A stretch of 21,689 nt of DNA, taken from positions 1-21,689 of the forward strand of contig JARBJD010000704.1 of assembly GCA_033064195.1 (NCBI GenBank), written 5' to 3'. This DNA comes from Blattamonas nauphoetae. Its lineage: Eukaryota > Preaxostyla > Oxymonadida. The position numbers and the translations under genes are program-made. Below, one piece after another: positions 10,101-18,199 of the stretch; position 1 is the first letter of the stretch; the number at the start of each line of letters is the position of its first letter. Below the pieces are notes generated by a model, which worked only from the letters and a program-made list of their open reading frames with translations, ran no database searches and was not told the DNA's origin.

Positions 10101-12636
10101 CTCCATCAAACCTGTCAGACAGCGTGATGGGTGTCGTCCCAGCAATCACATCCCCATTTTCATCAATCTCATCCAGTGACATCGAGAATGATTCACCCGC
10201 TGGCAATGCTTCTCCAGTCAGCACAATGTCTCCAGATCGCTGCAATTCTCCAACAAGAGAACACGACGCGGTTTTGATCCGAGGGGGAGCAGCAGGTGTC
10301 TCGAATGTGATCGATCCATCCAGCGAGCAGTGAAGAGATGACGATCTCAGACTCACCACTGTGTACAGTGTTCCATACTTCAGCGTCGATCCTCCGAAAA
10401 CAACAACCTCAACAGATCCAGCTTCTGAAGAAACGAATGACACTTCCATCACAATTGGTGTCGATCCACTTTCTTTGATTGACAGGTTCATCTTTCCAAC
10501 AGGCATTCGAACAGATTCCAGTGTCACAATCACATTGTTTACAGTTGATGTGCTCAGTGATGCTTTCACATCAACCAATGTCGGCCCAAGAGGTGTTCTG
10601 AACGACACAGAATCACACTTCATCTTTCGATCACCATTCGTCACCGATGTAACAGAATACGATGTGTCGAACTGCATCTGTCCAGGAAGACTCGCTGAGA
10701 TCGTTCCATTTCCTTCTGTCGATGAACTGAAGTCAACCAAAAACGAGAGACCACCAACCAGTTCCACTTTGAACCCAGTCTCAATCGGCAGGTCTGTCCC
10801 AACAATACCAACTGAGAATGACGACGACGAGCAAGTGAGAGGTGCAGAAATCGATGTCACAATCGGACCAGAAGGAACTGTGAAGGACAGCTCTGGAGTG
10901 ATGATCAATTCGCTCGATCCTCCTCTCCCACCAACAAGCGTGTATGTCTTCAGGAATTCAAGATGAGTCGTGTTCTCTTCCCATCCCACTTTGAACGTGA
11001 TCCAGCATTCGGACTCGCTTTTCACATCAATCTCGCCATCACTTTCAATCTCATCCCCATCTGATGACTCCACAATCATCAATGTCGAACTCTGCTTCAG
11101 AGACAACCCCTTCACAATCACAGTAATTGAATCCTTCGAAGCAGTAAGTGAATGCGACTCGATTGATGAGATGTAAGATGGCTCGAAGGGTGTTGTGAAT
11201 GACAGGCCAGAATTCTGCAGAAGAGTCGATCCATCGAGAGTCACAGAATCCACAATGTATTCATATCCAAACAGCAATTCTGCCGAAGAGAGCGGATAGA
11301 ACTTGATTGTCTTCGATCCAGATTCACTCGGGTCAGTAGAATCAGTTCGGATTGTGATCGTTCGTTTGTCTGGCTCAGCGTTTGCAGTCATCAATGATGT
11401 TGATTTCGGATGTCCCGTCACATGCATCACGTAGTCGGTGTTCGGTTTCAGTGCTCGGCCACTCATCGTAAGTATCGCTTCCGTTTTCTGTGCGTCTGAG
11501 AAATCCCCAATCGATACATCAGTGATACGAGATGGTTCAGAAATCTTGAACGAGTTGGGATTCGCGTCGATCAGGAGAGGTGTGGAGGGTGAGGAAGTTG
11601 GGACGACGGAGAAGAGCGCGTAGGTCGTTCCGAAAGATAGACCTGGCGAATCGCCAAAGATCGAAACTGTTGCCACACTCGAGTTCCTCTCATCAATCAC
11701 TTCATCCGAAAATGAAATATCAAACCAGGGACCACTCTCCGAGTTCAGTCTCACTGTGTACGATCCTTTTGCGATCTGTCGACCACGAACTGTCACCAAT
11801 GTCGTGTTCCCACTCGCATCCAACTCGATCCAAATCCCAACAATTCGCGCTGGCTCGTCGGGGGTTGTGAATGAGAGACCATCTCGCACTGTCAGACTCG
11901 TCGTTCCCCTCAGCACTGACATCACTTCGTACTCCGTTCCATATTTCAGTTCGGCTGAGCTGATCGGATAAAGTGAGACTGTTGTGGATAGTTTTGTCGA
12001 GCTTGACAATGTCAGAGAGATGTTCGTTGGTGTCCCGCTCGCATCCTTCACAAGCATCGAATACGAACCAGAGACTAACTTGGTTCCAGCCAGATCAATT
12101 TTGGTGGTGTTTGGATCGATCAGTGATGCATCGGCAAGCAAAAGTGATGATTCAGGTTTGTATCCCGCCAAAGCTGCTGCTTCGAGGGAATACTCGTTCG
12201 TTGATGGAAGCACATCTGTTGTTGTCGTTCCTGTTCCTGTTTTCGAGCCTGTCGATTCGAATGTCACGAACACGAGACGAGGAACAAGTCCGCCAGACAG
12301 AAGCACACTCATCACTCCACTCACAGCATTCAATGTTGTGACTGTCACTGTCGATTCCGTCTCCGAGTGAGACACTGAACACGACAAGATGGCAAAACCG
12401 AGAGAGACAGGTGTGAGAAGAGTGGTGTCCGATGAATCATCTCCATAGAAGTATATCGTCGATCCTGAAGACGACGAATCACATCTCTCAAAATTCGCTG
12501 TGGAGACTTCCGACGGGAAAATATTGTTGAAGCAGAGGTCCGTTCCCATTGAGAACATTGTCGCAGTGTTCTCGCGGAAAAGAGTGTCGGTGAAGATGAA
12601 CGATGCGGGATGCTCGTAATAAGTCGCTGTCCGCAT
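7135..12636 (-). CDS. Giant surface protein: β-helix remnant, β-sandwich repeats, second β-helix
   Basis: An uninterrupted 1833-codon frame. Residues 1-100 (SFIFTDTLFRENTATMFS..., IYFYGDDSSDTT) look like the last coils of a right-handed β-helix. Residues about 170-1545 are about 12-13 repeats of 80-115 residues, each ending in a hinge such as F-T-T-P-x-E-P-x-R-I, the pattern of IPT/TIG or other Ig-like β-sandwiches; many Asn-x-Ser/Thr sites fit an extracellular role. Residues about 1546-1820 (RPKQIVVFFDSSSSDSSRLCGKKDEPCSS...) are β-helix-like with Ser/Thr/Val ladders. The frame ends at a TGA inside the inserted element; the last host residue is Met 1829, and the TM and kinase-like parts follow at 5353-6705. 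The N-terminus has no signal peptide: the frame starts at the junction with an inverted fragment, so it is probably truncated. Likely an adhesin or receptor; ligand unknown. Confidence 0.75.
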   Translation of the reverse strand: MRTATYYEHPASFIFTDTLFRENTATMFSMGTDLCFNNIFPSEVSTANFERCDSSSSGSTIYFYGDDSSDTTLLTPVSLGFAILSCSVSHSETESTVTVTTLNAVSGVMSVLLSGGLVPRLVFVTFESTGSKTGTGTTTTDVLPSTNEYSLEAAALAGYKPESSLLLADASLIDPNTTKIDLAGTKLVSGSYSMLVKDASGTPTNISLTLSSSTKLSTTVSLYPISSAELKYGTEYEVMSVLRGTTSLTVRDGLSFTTPDEPARIVGIWIELDASGNTTLVTVRGRQIAKGSYTVRLNSESGPWFDISFSDEVIDERNSSVATVSIFGDSPGLSFGTTYALFSVVPTSSPSTPLLIDANPNSFKISEPSRITDVSIGDFSDAQKTEAILTMSGRALKPNTDYVMHVTGHPKSTSLMTANAEPDKRTITIRTDSTDPSESGSKTIKFYPLSSAELLFGYEYIVDSVTLDGSTLLQNSGLSFTTPFEPSYISSIESHSLTASKDSITVIVKGLSLKQSSTLMIVESSDGDEIESDGEIDVKSESECWITFKVGWEENTTHLEFLKTYTLVGGRGGSSELIITPELSFTVPSGPIVTSISAPLTCSSSSFSVGIVGTDLPIETGFKVELVGGLSFLVDFSSSTEGNGTISASLPGQMQFDTSYSVTSVTNGDRKMKCDSVSFRTPLGPTLVDVKASLSTSTVNNVIVTLESVRMPVGKMNLSIKESGSTPIVMEVSFVSSEAGSVEVVVFGGSTLKYGTLYTVVSLRSSSLHCSLDGSITFETPAAPPRIKTASCSLVGELQRSGDIVLTGEALPAGESFSMSLDEIDENGDVIAGTTPITLSDRFDGVIGDTALTTHTLSITLFPVAQLMKYSRRYRITSLTISTVPTVRTAVEETATFKVPAEPARIVGIWVELDSSGNTTLVTVRGRQIAKGSYTVKLNSESGPWFDISFSDEMSDERNSNVASVSIFGDSPVLSFGTTYTLFSVVLTSSPSTPLLIDATPNTFTISEPSRITDVTIGSLLDALKTEATLTMSGRALKPNTDYVMRVTGQPRSKSLVTANTEPDKRTITVRSDSTDPSESGSKTIKFYPLSSADLLFGYEYIVDSVTLDGSTLLQNSGLSFATPTEPARIVGIWLELDVSGNTTSIVLRGRQIAKGSYTVRLNSESGPWFDISFSDEISDERNSNVASISIFGDSPVLSFGTTYTLFSVIPTSSPSTPLLIDATPNTFTISEPSRITDVTIGSLLDALKTEATLTMSGRALKPNTDYVMRVTGQPRSKSLVTANTEPDKRTITVRSDSTDPSESGSKTIKFYPLSSADLLFGYEYIVDSVSLDGSTLLQNSDLSFSTPFEPPRLLSVSPLLAASLETVNLTFGGRCFAVGSFTVKLQVTSTTSGTPFEVACSAVSETELTLTLNISTSDLSSVEFGDVLSVLSLKNDSSSAILEMSTFSIPHPPRVDNASFSFCSDLNTTFSVTLRGTDLPSNERFLVVLDSDHSFEVVFTNSSSGTSKEMAIGWTDSLQYDTEYRIMSIRNEESGKTVFVESSVSFTTEKRPKQIVVFFDSSSSDSSRLCGKKDEPCSSMDSAWKIASNVGASDISLRLILNATLSSPIVCLLNGIVVVEKGTSTEPTLTIPSSASMGENGMISISSGLFEIRDVDVVIESIDPSFVLLSGIDSTIVLRDGSIVGVKTRNSLNSDEVCCEWETGVLQLSNCTTNITETVLSRISQGVVNMRSGTLRIVSSTFFDNSPAISSFPSTRQNIRCSENGEIEIGSLHGGDGTVDHPSAWISATDCEVGGADAKKESLHFIPTLSPTSTSSFTKKDKTFTLEMCSSQ
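8615..9286 (-). repeat. Internal tandem repeat, copy 1 (672 bp)
   Basis: This encodes one pair of β-sandwich repeats (EPARIVGIW ... EPSRITDVTIG ... SGLSFATP). It abuts copy 2 head to tail at exactly 672 bp. Its first ~380 bases differ from copy 2 at only a few positions, all near the GAATTCTGCAG start, which indicates a recent duplication or gene conversion. Confidence 0.85.
9287..9937 (-). repeat. Internal tandem repeat, copy 2
   Basis: Begins GAATTCTGCAG at 9287, exactly 672 bases after copy 1. It encodes the same two-domain unit, but diverges somewhat in the second half (for example SKTIKFYPLSS retained, LRG changed to VRG) before leading into a non-identical repeat (FKVPAEPARI). Confidence 0.85.
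11210..11857 (-). repeat. Dispersed third copy of the two-domain repeat
   Basis: Starts with the same GAATTCTGCAG and encodes the same order of motifs as copies 1 and 2, but is about 1.3 kb away from copy 2 and more diverged (for example ISEPSRITDVSIGDFSDAQ versus DVTIGSLLDALK). It shows that the unit was copied more than once. Confidence 0.8.
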
Positions 12637-13037
12637 CGAAATGGAATGAATCTCACGTGGTGTTCACGCTCTCTCAATCATCTCTCGCGAAGCTGGACAG
12701 CTCGATGGAATGGCGAAGTCATTTTGTGTTTGGATTGAACGATTCTACTTCTTCTGTTGTTGTTCAGATGAGTTTGTCAGACAAACGAGCTCTGAATGCG
12801 GTAAAGTCGCTTGTTTGGGTGATTCCTGTGATCTGTGCTGCAGTTGCTCTTCTGATTATGCACCGCCCTTCCAGTAGGTGCTGTTCAAACCTCGGTCCCT
12901 CTGATATTGAGAAGTGGTCCGAAGTAAGGGATTCGGTCCAAGATGAACACAATGATTATGAACACTTCAGAAATTTCCTTCCTCCTTCACGTTACTCTTT
13001 GTCGAAATTCCGCAAGAAGCTCTCCGACAAGATGTAG
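12603..13037 (+). pseudogene. Inverted fragment of a related surface-protein gene (pre-TM and TM part)
   Basis: A plus-strand frame reads VVFTLSQSSLAKLDSSMEWR, then HFVFGLNDSTSS, and a hydrophobic segment SLVWVIPVICAAVALLI. This matches the juxtamembrane-plus-TM part of the minus-strand gene at about 6340-6570 (SLTLSQSSLSSLDSSLEWRG ... LPLVIVLAVSLIMLIV), so it is a diverged paralogue in opposite orientation. After the membrane segment, residues HRPSSRCCSNLGPSDIEKWSE onward to KKLSDKM do not resemble a kinase; they come from something else or are frame-shifted. The fragment begins within the first 35 bases of the large minus-strand frame, so the two genes collide here. Lacking its own ectodomain and kinase part, it is a relic. 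Confidence 0.65.
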
Positions 13038-13046
13038 GTGACCTAC
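13034..13046. other. Perfect short palindrome at the fragment's stop codon
   Basis: GTAGGT-G-ACCTAC; the TAG stop of the plus-strand fragment lies inside it. Together with the next palindrome it forms an inverted-repeat-rich border. Confidence 0.5.
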
Positions 13047-13948
13047 GAGACGTAGAATCGATTCACATTTTTATGACAAACGAATCGAGGATTCAACCGG
13101 TTCAATCCTCGTTTCTCGTTTCTCCAGCCCTCCAATTATCTCGCACTCATTATCAATCCACTATTTCGCCCCAATGAGGCAAAAGCTCGAAGTAACAACC
13201 TTCCAGGCGGCTTTCCAAAGACTTGATCACAAAATTCTTCAGAATCAACAAGTCTCCCTTCTGACGATGTATATGCCTCCTTTCACCAGGATAGTCCTCC
13301 TTCCTGGGCGAAACCTCCCTTCTTTGACGGACTTGCAGTGAAAATGATGAAGACAAAGATGATCATCCAATTCATCTCAAATGCGTTCAGATTCATTTTG
13401 AAGGAGGAAGGGTTGAAGATACGAAAGAACAACAAGTTTACATTCAACTCCGGCACTTCGGAGTTCACTTATCTATCGGACGCAACGTCCGATTCCAGGC
13501 ATGACGAACATGCGGAAAAACCTGCTGATATGAATGAGTAGAGGAGGAAAAATGTTTCTAAGATATTGAAATATTAGCCTTTTGTTGGATCTATGCTTGA
13601 CCAATCCTTTATTCGCGACATCAGCACAGCCCAACTTTTCCAACGGTCCGGAGTTTCCAAACCAAGACCTTCACTCAAGCAACACCTCTGACAGTGTACG
13701 AGGTGTCCAGAAACACCTGCTGGGTCACTTAACACGTTCAAGCCAGAACAATATTGAGTTAGACCATTCGAGACGCCTAGACGCATGTCGACTCAATCTG
13801 AGGAGAGATTAACCGTATACAGCAAGAAAGCAACGACTAGGGGTCGATCTCCATAACCTATGAAATGAAAGCGGGGTGTATACAGCCGCGTCACACGTCG
13901 AGGGTCATCATCCGAACCATGGAATCAAGACATTGATTCCCAAACAAT
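13038..13948. other. Mostly unassigned sequence with short palindromes
   Basis: I cannot assign a gene. Short protein-like phrases exist on the plus strand, such as FAPMRQKLEVTTFQAAFQRL at about 13168-13230 and SEERLTVYSKKATTRG near 13795-13850, but each is cut by stops. A 26-bp palindrome (13086-13111, one mismatch) and GGAATCAA-GACA-TTGATTCC (13921-13940) can form hairpins. The stretch may hold one or more decayed genes or transposon scraps. Confidence 0.4.
13086..13111. other. 26-bp palindrome with one mismatch
   Basis: CGAGGATTCAA-CCGG-TTCAATCCTCG can fold into an almost perfect hairpin about 50 bases after the stop of the inverted fragment. Part of it (GGTTCAATCC) mimics a tRNA T-arm, but no cloverleaf can be built around it. 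Confidence 0.6.
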
Positions 13949-14058
13949 TGTGCGGCAGATATCGACTTTTACAACCTCTATACTATTTGGGACAATATTT
14001 TTGACATCATAGATTGCTACGTAAAAAGTTCGAGTGACAAAACAATGTTGGAATATCT

Positions 14059-14440
14059 GTAAGTCGTTCATTTATTAAGATGATGTCTATTTTATAATTG
14101 AGATTCTTGATGTTCTGATCTCCATGATCGTTCTTCTCTGAAAAGTTGTCTGATCGAACCATAATAGTGCCGTAATGTCCGAGATTTTCTGAAAAGAGCG
14201 TTTTGCGATTTCGCTGTCTGTCTACTGCAGTGTTGTCATGGATTAATTTGCCATCTGTATCCTGGATACAGTCCATTCTCTCTATTTCATCATATCACAT
14301 CAATCTCAGTTTGTCGGTTTCTCAGTCCTTTTGTCACCTTTTTCCTATTCTCTCTCGCATATTTACTCATTTTTTCTTTCCTCTATCCCTTTCTTTCGTT
14401 TTTATTCTTTTCATTCTTCTCTGCTCGTTATGGTTCGTAG
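14059..14440 (+). other. Intron or degenerate gap in the LCAT-like gene
   Basis: It begins GTAAGT and ends in a long pyrimidine tract plus TTCGTAG. The phases of its two ends do not match, and about 35 residues expected between EYLD and DWR are missing, so an exon has probably decayed inside it. It contains the perfect palindrome CTGTATCC-T-GGATACAG at 14255-14271. Confidence 0.4.
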
Positions 14441-14784
14441 GACTGGCGACTCGTCAACGTCTTCGGCCACGCCGCTTCTGCATATGACGAGGATCTCAAA
14501 ACGCTTGTCGAAACAGCCTTCCGTGCGTGTGTCCCCCTCTTCCTCATTCCTCGCAGCAGCAACAACAAGAAGATCGTGCTCTGAGGGCACAGTGCTGGTG
14601 GCATTGTCGCCCATCGCTTTGTGACCTGCAGCGTCGTTGATCAGTCCTGGATCGACACATACATCTTTGCTGTCATCACTTCGGGTGCTCCCTTCGGTGG
14701 TGCTCCAATGACGTATGGGTGTTCAGCGTCTCCAAGAAAGTGGCTGCTCTCATGGTGATACTGGGAGAGCTGAGCCTTCTTTAG

Positions 14785-14856
14785 GTATTATTGATGATTC
14801 ACACCATTTTTCTGTTGTACTCGTTCATTCTTTGTTGATCTTTCCGTCGCAGATAG
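14785..14856 (+). other. Predicted intron (72 bp)
   Basis: GTATTA...GCAGATAG, phase 1; splicing gives GRAEPSL-G-ASTISTL in frame. Confidence 0.55.
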
Positions 14857-14961
14857 GAGCATCCACAATCAGCACACTGACGCAGGATTGCGCCTGTCTG
14901 CACTGGATGATCCCCAACAAGAACACCTTCGACGACGACTGTGTCGTTGGCCAGCTCAAAA

Positions 14962-15094
14962 GTGTGCTTTCCCCTTCATACTTCATCTTATGAACCCTTT
15001 TCTCAACCATCTTCACATCATCCACAATCATCTCCCCTCCCTCCTCTATCATCTCCTCCTTTCTCCCACCATCTCCCACCTCTCCCCTTCTCAG
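14962..15094 (+). other. Predicted intron (133 bp)
   Basis: GTGTGC...CCTTCTCAG with a long C/T-rich tract, phase 1; joins VVGQLK-T-SKGDNMC. Confidence 0.7.
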
Positions 15095-15259
15095 CTTCCA
15101 AAGGCGACAATATGTGCAACATCACACTGAAGAACTGGACGTGGACATACGACCAGGCAGGCAAGGCCGGTGTGAAGACAGCCATCCAACGCACTCGAAG
15201 CATCACCGACCAGCCTCTCGTGCAGCCGAAGGTGATGACACACGTGATGTACTCGATAG

Positions 15260-15376
15260 GTCTGTGTTTATCCATGTTCCTACAACTCACACTCTCTCCG
15301 TCTTTTTCCGTTTTTGGTGCCTTTCCTGCCCGTCATTCGTGTCTCCTTCTTTTCTGGTCTTCTTCGTCGTCGTTAG
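15260..15376 (+). other. Predicted intron (117 bp)
   Basis: GTCTGT...GTCGTTAG, phase 1; joins HVMYSI-G-VNTTAG, matching the family's LYG-xG-V-x-T segment. Confidence 0.7.
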
Positions 15377-15493
15377 GTGTCAATACCACTGCTGGTGTGA
15401 TTCTGAACGCCACCAATCCGCGCTGGTGGTCGGACGCGCATTCTGATTACTACATGGATGACGATGGCACAGTCTCGAATGTTTCACTTAGCG

Positions 15494-15595
15494 GTGTGTC
15501 TCATATCCGTTCATTCTCGTTCTGTGCCCTTTCTTGCCATCCTTTTCGCTCTCCCTCCCCTCGCCTTATTTTCCACTTTTTCTCATCCTTCACAG
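15494..15595 (+). other. Predicted intron (102 bp)
   Basis: GTGTGT...TTCACAG with a pyrimidine-rich body, phase 1; joins VSNVSLS-V-LHKWRD, just before the exon with the triad His. Confidence 0.65.
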
Positions 15596-15908
15596 TCCTC
15601 CACAAGTGGAGAGACCCATCGCTTGTCTAATTCCACACGTACTGTGGCAGTGACCACATGGGCATTATCACAGACGCTGTCGCCATTGCCCGTATTTTGG
15701 ACATCATTGTGCCGGAAACCGCTGCGGAAATGGATTATGAGAACTTGCTCAACCCTTCCGACGACGTTTATCCGTCTCTGTTAACCCACCACACCTTAAT
15801 CCTGTTGTTTTCCCATTCTGTACTTACAAAGAGTTCCATCCGTTTCTACTCAACATTGGTCCAACATGGTGTGTAGAATATAGTGGAGAAACGTATCGTA
15901 TAGTAATT

Positions 15909-16535
15909 TTGGATGCTCCCCTTGATTTATGTAGAATCATCTGCGTCAAGGGCATGATCGATCTATCCTCAACGATACAAGAAAAATCTCGACACGAATT
16001 GTATCCACATCGTTCTATTATACCCAAAAACTCCGACGCAGATGGAAGAATCATGTCAGAACGTGAGTTTTTCCGAAATGTCGATGAAAACACAACATTA
16101 TCGTTTGAGGGAAATCGAGAATACACTACTTGCTTGATGCCCTCGTGTAAGCTGAACACCTGTTTGATGAAGTCCATCAAGGCAGAGCTGTCCGATTTTT
16201 AAAGAAACACGACACAACATGGAAACGATCAGAACAAGAAGCGAACTTCGTTATCGACCTTGTTCCTTCTTCGACTATATCGTTCACTCTTCAACCAGAT
16301 CGCCTTCTGGCTTTATTCAGAGTCTTTCCACTCGACTGTGGTAGCAGCGGTGATGATCTTCCTGTCCAGAACAAACAGAGCTTCATCGAGCGAAATCCAT
16401 CTTCGTATCAAGTTTACAATCCTCTCTTCAATCATCGTTCACCGATGAAACTGGTTCGAAAGTTTCTGAAAGTTCGTATCTCCACATTCTTCACATTCCA
16501 TCTGGTTTCAAAGGAACTATTCATTTCCCGATCCA
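15909..16535 (+). pseudogene. Coding-like stretch, unknown protein (may be the N-terminal part of the SPRY gene)
   Basis: One frame is open across the region except for a TAA at 16200: GRIMSEREFFRNVDENTTLS before it and KKHDTTWKRSEQEANFVIDL, FTLQPDRLLALFRVFPLD, SYQVYNPLFNHRSPMKLV after it. Composition is protein-like, with balanced charges and few low-complexity runs. It leads directly into the first SPRY module, so it could be that protein's N-terminal region. A possible acceptor (TTTATGTAG) lies at about 15935. I do not recognise a family. Confidence 0.35.
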
Positions 16536-16539
16536 ACTC

Positions 16540-17224
16540 ATGGTCTTTCCTCCACTACTCTTCACTGCTCCTTCCCACTTCATCGTGCGCTCCTCGATCG
16601 TCACTCGTACAGCAGGTGCCATCACTCTGAAAGATCTACCAACACCAGCTTGATTCTCATTGGAGACCCTGTCACAGCGGGAATTGTATCCGTCACTATG
16701 ACGATTCTCTCTCTTCCTGCAACCGATTGTTTCTCGTTTTCTTCTTCATCGTTGTCAGCCTACACCGGAGAAATCTTCATTAGTCTTCTCGACACAACAA
16801 CACCTGACACCGAAGTGGATGAAATCATTGGATGTAATATTAAGAGTTTGTCTCCCTTTTCCTCATGTCTCCAGATTCTGTCGCACTCTCTTCATCGACT
16901 GGTCGAATCAACTCCAACACCCCATCCACCCGTCGCGTCACTGGACTGCCGTTAAACTACTCACATTTGAAGGAAGGAGCTTTGTGTGCGGATGGAGTGG
17001 ATATGGAATCGACACCTCCAACAGTCCAATTCTTCATGAATGGGAAAGCTGGCCGGTCTTATGTTTCTGGTCTTTCCCCATCTGTCAGAATCAGTGTTTG
17101 CTTCTCTCGTTGTTGTTCTCTTTCAAGTTCACAGTTTTGTGCAAGAAACGTCGTTCAGAATTGACAGAATCGAACGACAGCAAGGACCAACCCCAATCGC
17201 ACAGGAAATGAAAGAAATCAGAAT
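16540..17224 (+). pseudogene. SPRY module 1, decayed
   Basis: The parts match a SPRY β-sandwich, usually a protein-binding module, in order: APSHFIVRSSIVTRTAGAI (about 16567-16625), GDPVTAGIVSVTMTILSLPA (frame from 16650), EIFISLLDTTTPDTEVDEIIG, SVALSSSTGRIN, HLKEGALCADGVDMES, VQFFMNGKAGRSYVSGLSPS and TSFRIDRIERQQGPTPIA. At least two frame changes split it (near 16630-16650 and 16860); a third switch, near 17094-17127, may be a 34-nt intron because the other copy has the same length there. The expected 'EGDCVRMEVDM' is replaced by EGALCADGVDM, which looks like two compensating shifts. SPRY assignment rests on the GLLD, VQFFVNG and YVSGLP-VRIG-type motifs. Confidence 0.6.
17094..17127 (+). other. 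Candidate 34-nt intron in SPRY module 1
   Basis: GTGTTTGC...TTCAAG lies between RI and FVQETSFRID; removing 34 bases restores the frame. The same-length segment lies at the same point of module 2. Confidence 0.35.
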
Positions 17225-18199
17225 GGGAACGATGGATGACTCAGTGTCGAGGTGATTTCTGTAATTTTTCGAAGACATCCGACATTGGAGCAGACAACAC
17301 ACAAACAACAAGATCTGACTTGCCAGAACTTGACCACACTTGTCTTCCGTGTAGGATACTGCAAGAGAGTGAGATGGACTTGCTTGATCTTGGATTGGGC
17401 AATCCGGGTGGAGTGATTTGCCGCAGTTTCAAGACAACAACACAACAATCTCTCGTTTCTCTTCTCTCCCGTCAGATTCGACCGATCTTGCAGTGGTTCG
17501 GCCATGTGTGTCCATTCTCTGTTGATTTCGGTGACAGAGATGACATGGATGGTGAGAGATAGGATTGTGCGAATGACTCAAAAAAGAGTGGAACACCACT
17601 CACGTGGACGAAGTGTCAATTATGGATTGCTGCTCGGATGTGTGGGAGGGACATTTGGGAGCACATACAGGCCAACAGTATTGATAAAATACCAAGCATG
17701 CGATGGGCAGGCATCGCCTTGACATAGCGTCCATCTTGGAGGACATCAACGACTGGCCGGCTCTTCACCCACACATCAACCATAAACTACTCTTGTGCTC
17801 ATTTGTTGTGAAGATTCCCCCAAAATATGGAAGTTATTCTCACTAGCGATGCCCTTCTCAATTCACTTTTCATCAACTCTTGTTCACAATCACTCATTCA
17901 CTCCCATCCATCATCTTTCCGAATTCCTGCGATTGGTGTCTATCAAATGAATACTGAGAACAATATCGTCCATACCTGTCTCTTCACCGAAGTACAACGA
18001 TTTGTTTGGGTTGATCATGCGTTTATTCTTCCGATTTCAGAACTGGATCGAGACATTCATCACCCCGAGTTAAATATCTCCCTTCACAACATATTCTGGA
18101 ATGGGTATTTCATCATCCTCGCTGAACAAAACGAAGACAGAATCGCATTCAGCCGTCGCCAAACAAACCCTGAGTGCAAGTGCACCTGCGCAACTGCTC
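17225..18199 (+). other. Coding-like but unassigned stretch between the SPRY copies
   Basis: Several short protein-like runs occur in changing frames: DLLDLGLGNPGGVICRSFKT (about 17380-17440), HAMGRHRLDIASILEDINDW then PALHPHINHKLLLC (about 17697-17800), and SSFRIPAIGVYQMNTE onward (about 17910-18060). Stops separate them. It may be the decayed N-terminal part of a second SPRY gene. No family recognised. Confidence 0.3.

Larger units (their letters stand above)
13949..15876 (+). pseudogene. LCAT/PLA2G15-like phospholipase/acyltransferase, multi-exon, decayed
   Basis: Family members transfer or release the acyl chain of phospholipids with a Ser-Asp-His triad in an α/β-hydrolase fold. Exons seen: 14441-14784 (DWRL, YDEDLKTLVETAF, nucleophile elbow GHSAGG with Ser at 14591-14593, then TSGAPFGG), 14857-14961 (LHWMIPNKNTFDDD, like the family's S-WLLP segment), 15095-15259 (KNWTWTYDQAGKAG, PKVMTHVMYSI), 15377-15493 (GVNTTAG, YYMDDDGTV with the triad Asp), 15596-15876 (YCGSDHMGI with His at 15655-15657). 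A weaker 5' exon ending at 14058 (CAADIDFYNLY ... EYL, then GTAAGT) resembles the CW-DNIRLVY-EYLD region. A TGA at 14582 directly before GHSAGG, a TAA at 15628 and two frame changes between about 14710 and 14760 mark it as dead; the N-terminal oxyanion segment and an exon before DWR are not found. Confidence 0.72.

Noticed and set aside
7358-12341. Plus-strand frames of 60-240 codons opposite the large gene
   Set aside because: They are antisense shadows of the repetitive minus-strand frame; the recurrent MFGFSARP frame simply follows the internal repeats.
13086-13111. tRNA gene, from the T-arm-like GGTTCAATCC
   Set aside because: The bases belong to a palindrome; no acceptor stem, D-arm or anticodon arm fits around it.
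14582-15630. Alternative genetic code (TAA/TAG or TGA as sense codons)
   Set aside because: The 1833-codon frame and the 694-codon open frame (2692-4776) are free of internal stops while using many CAA/CAG glutamines, and the stops in the decayed genes come with frame changes, so a standard code plus decay is simpler.
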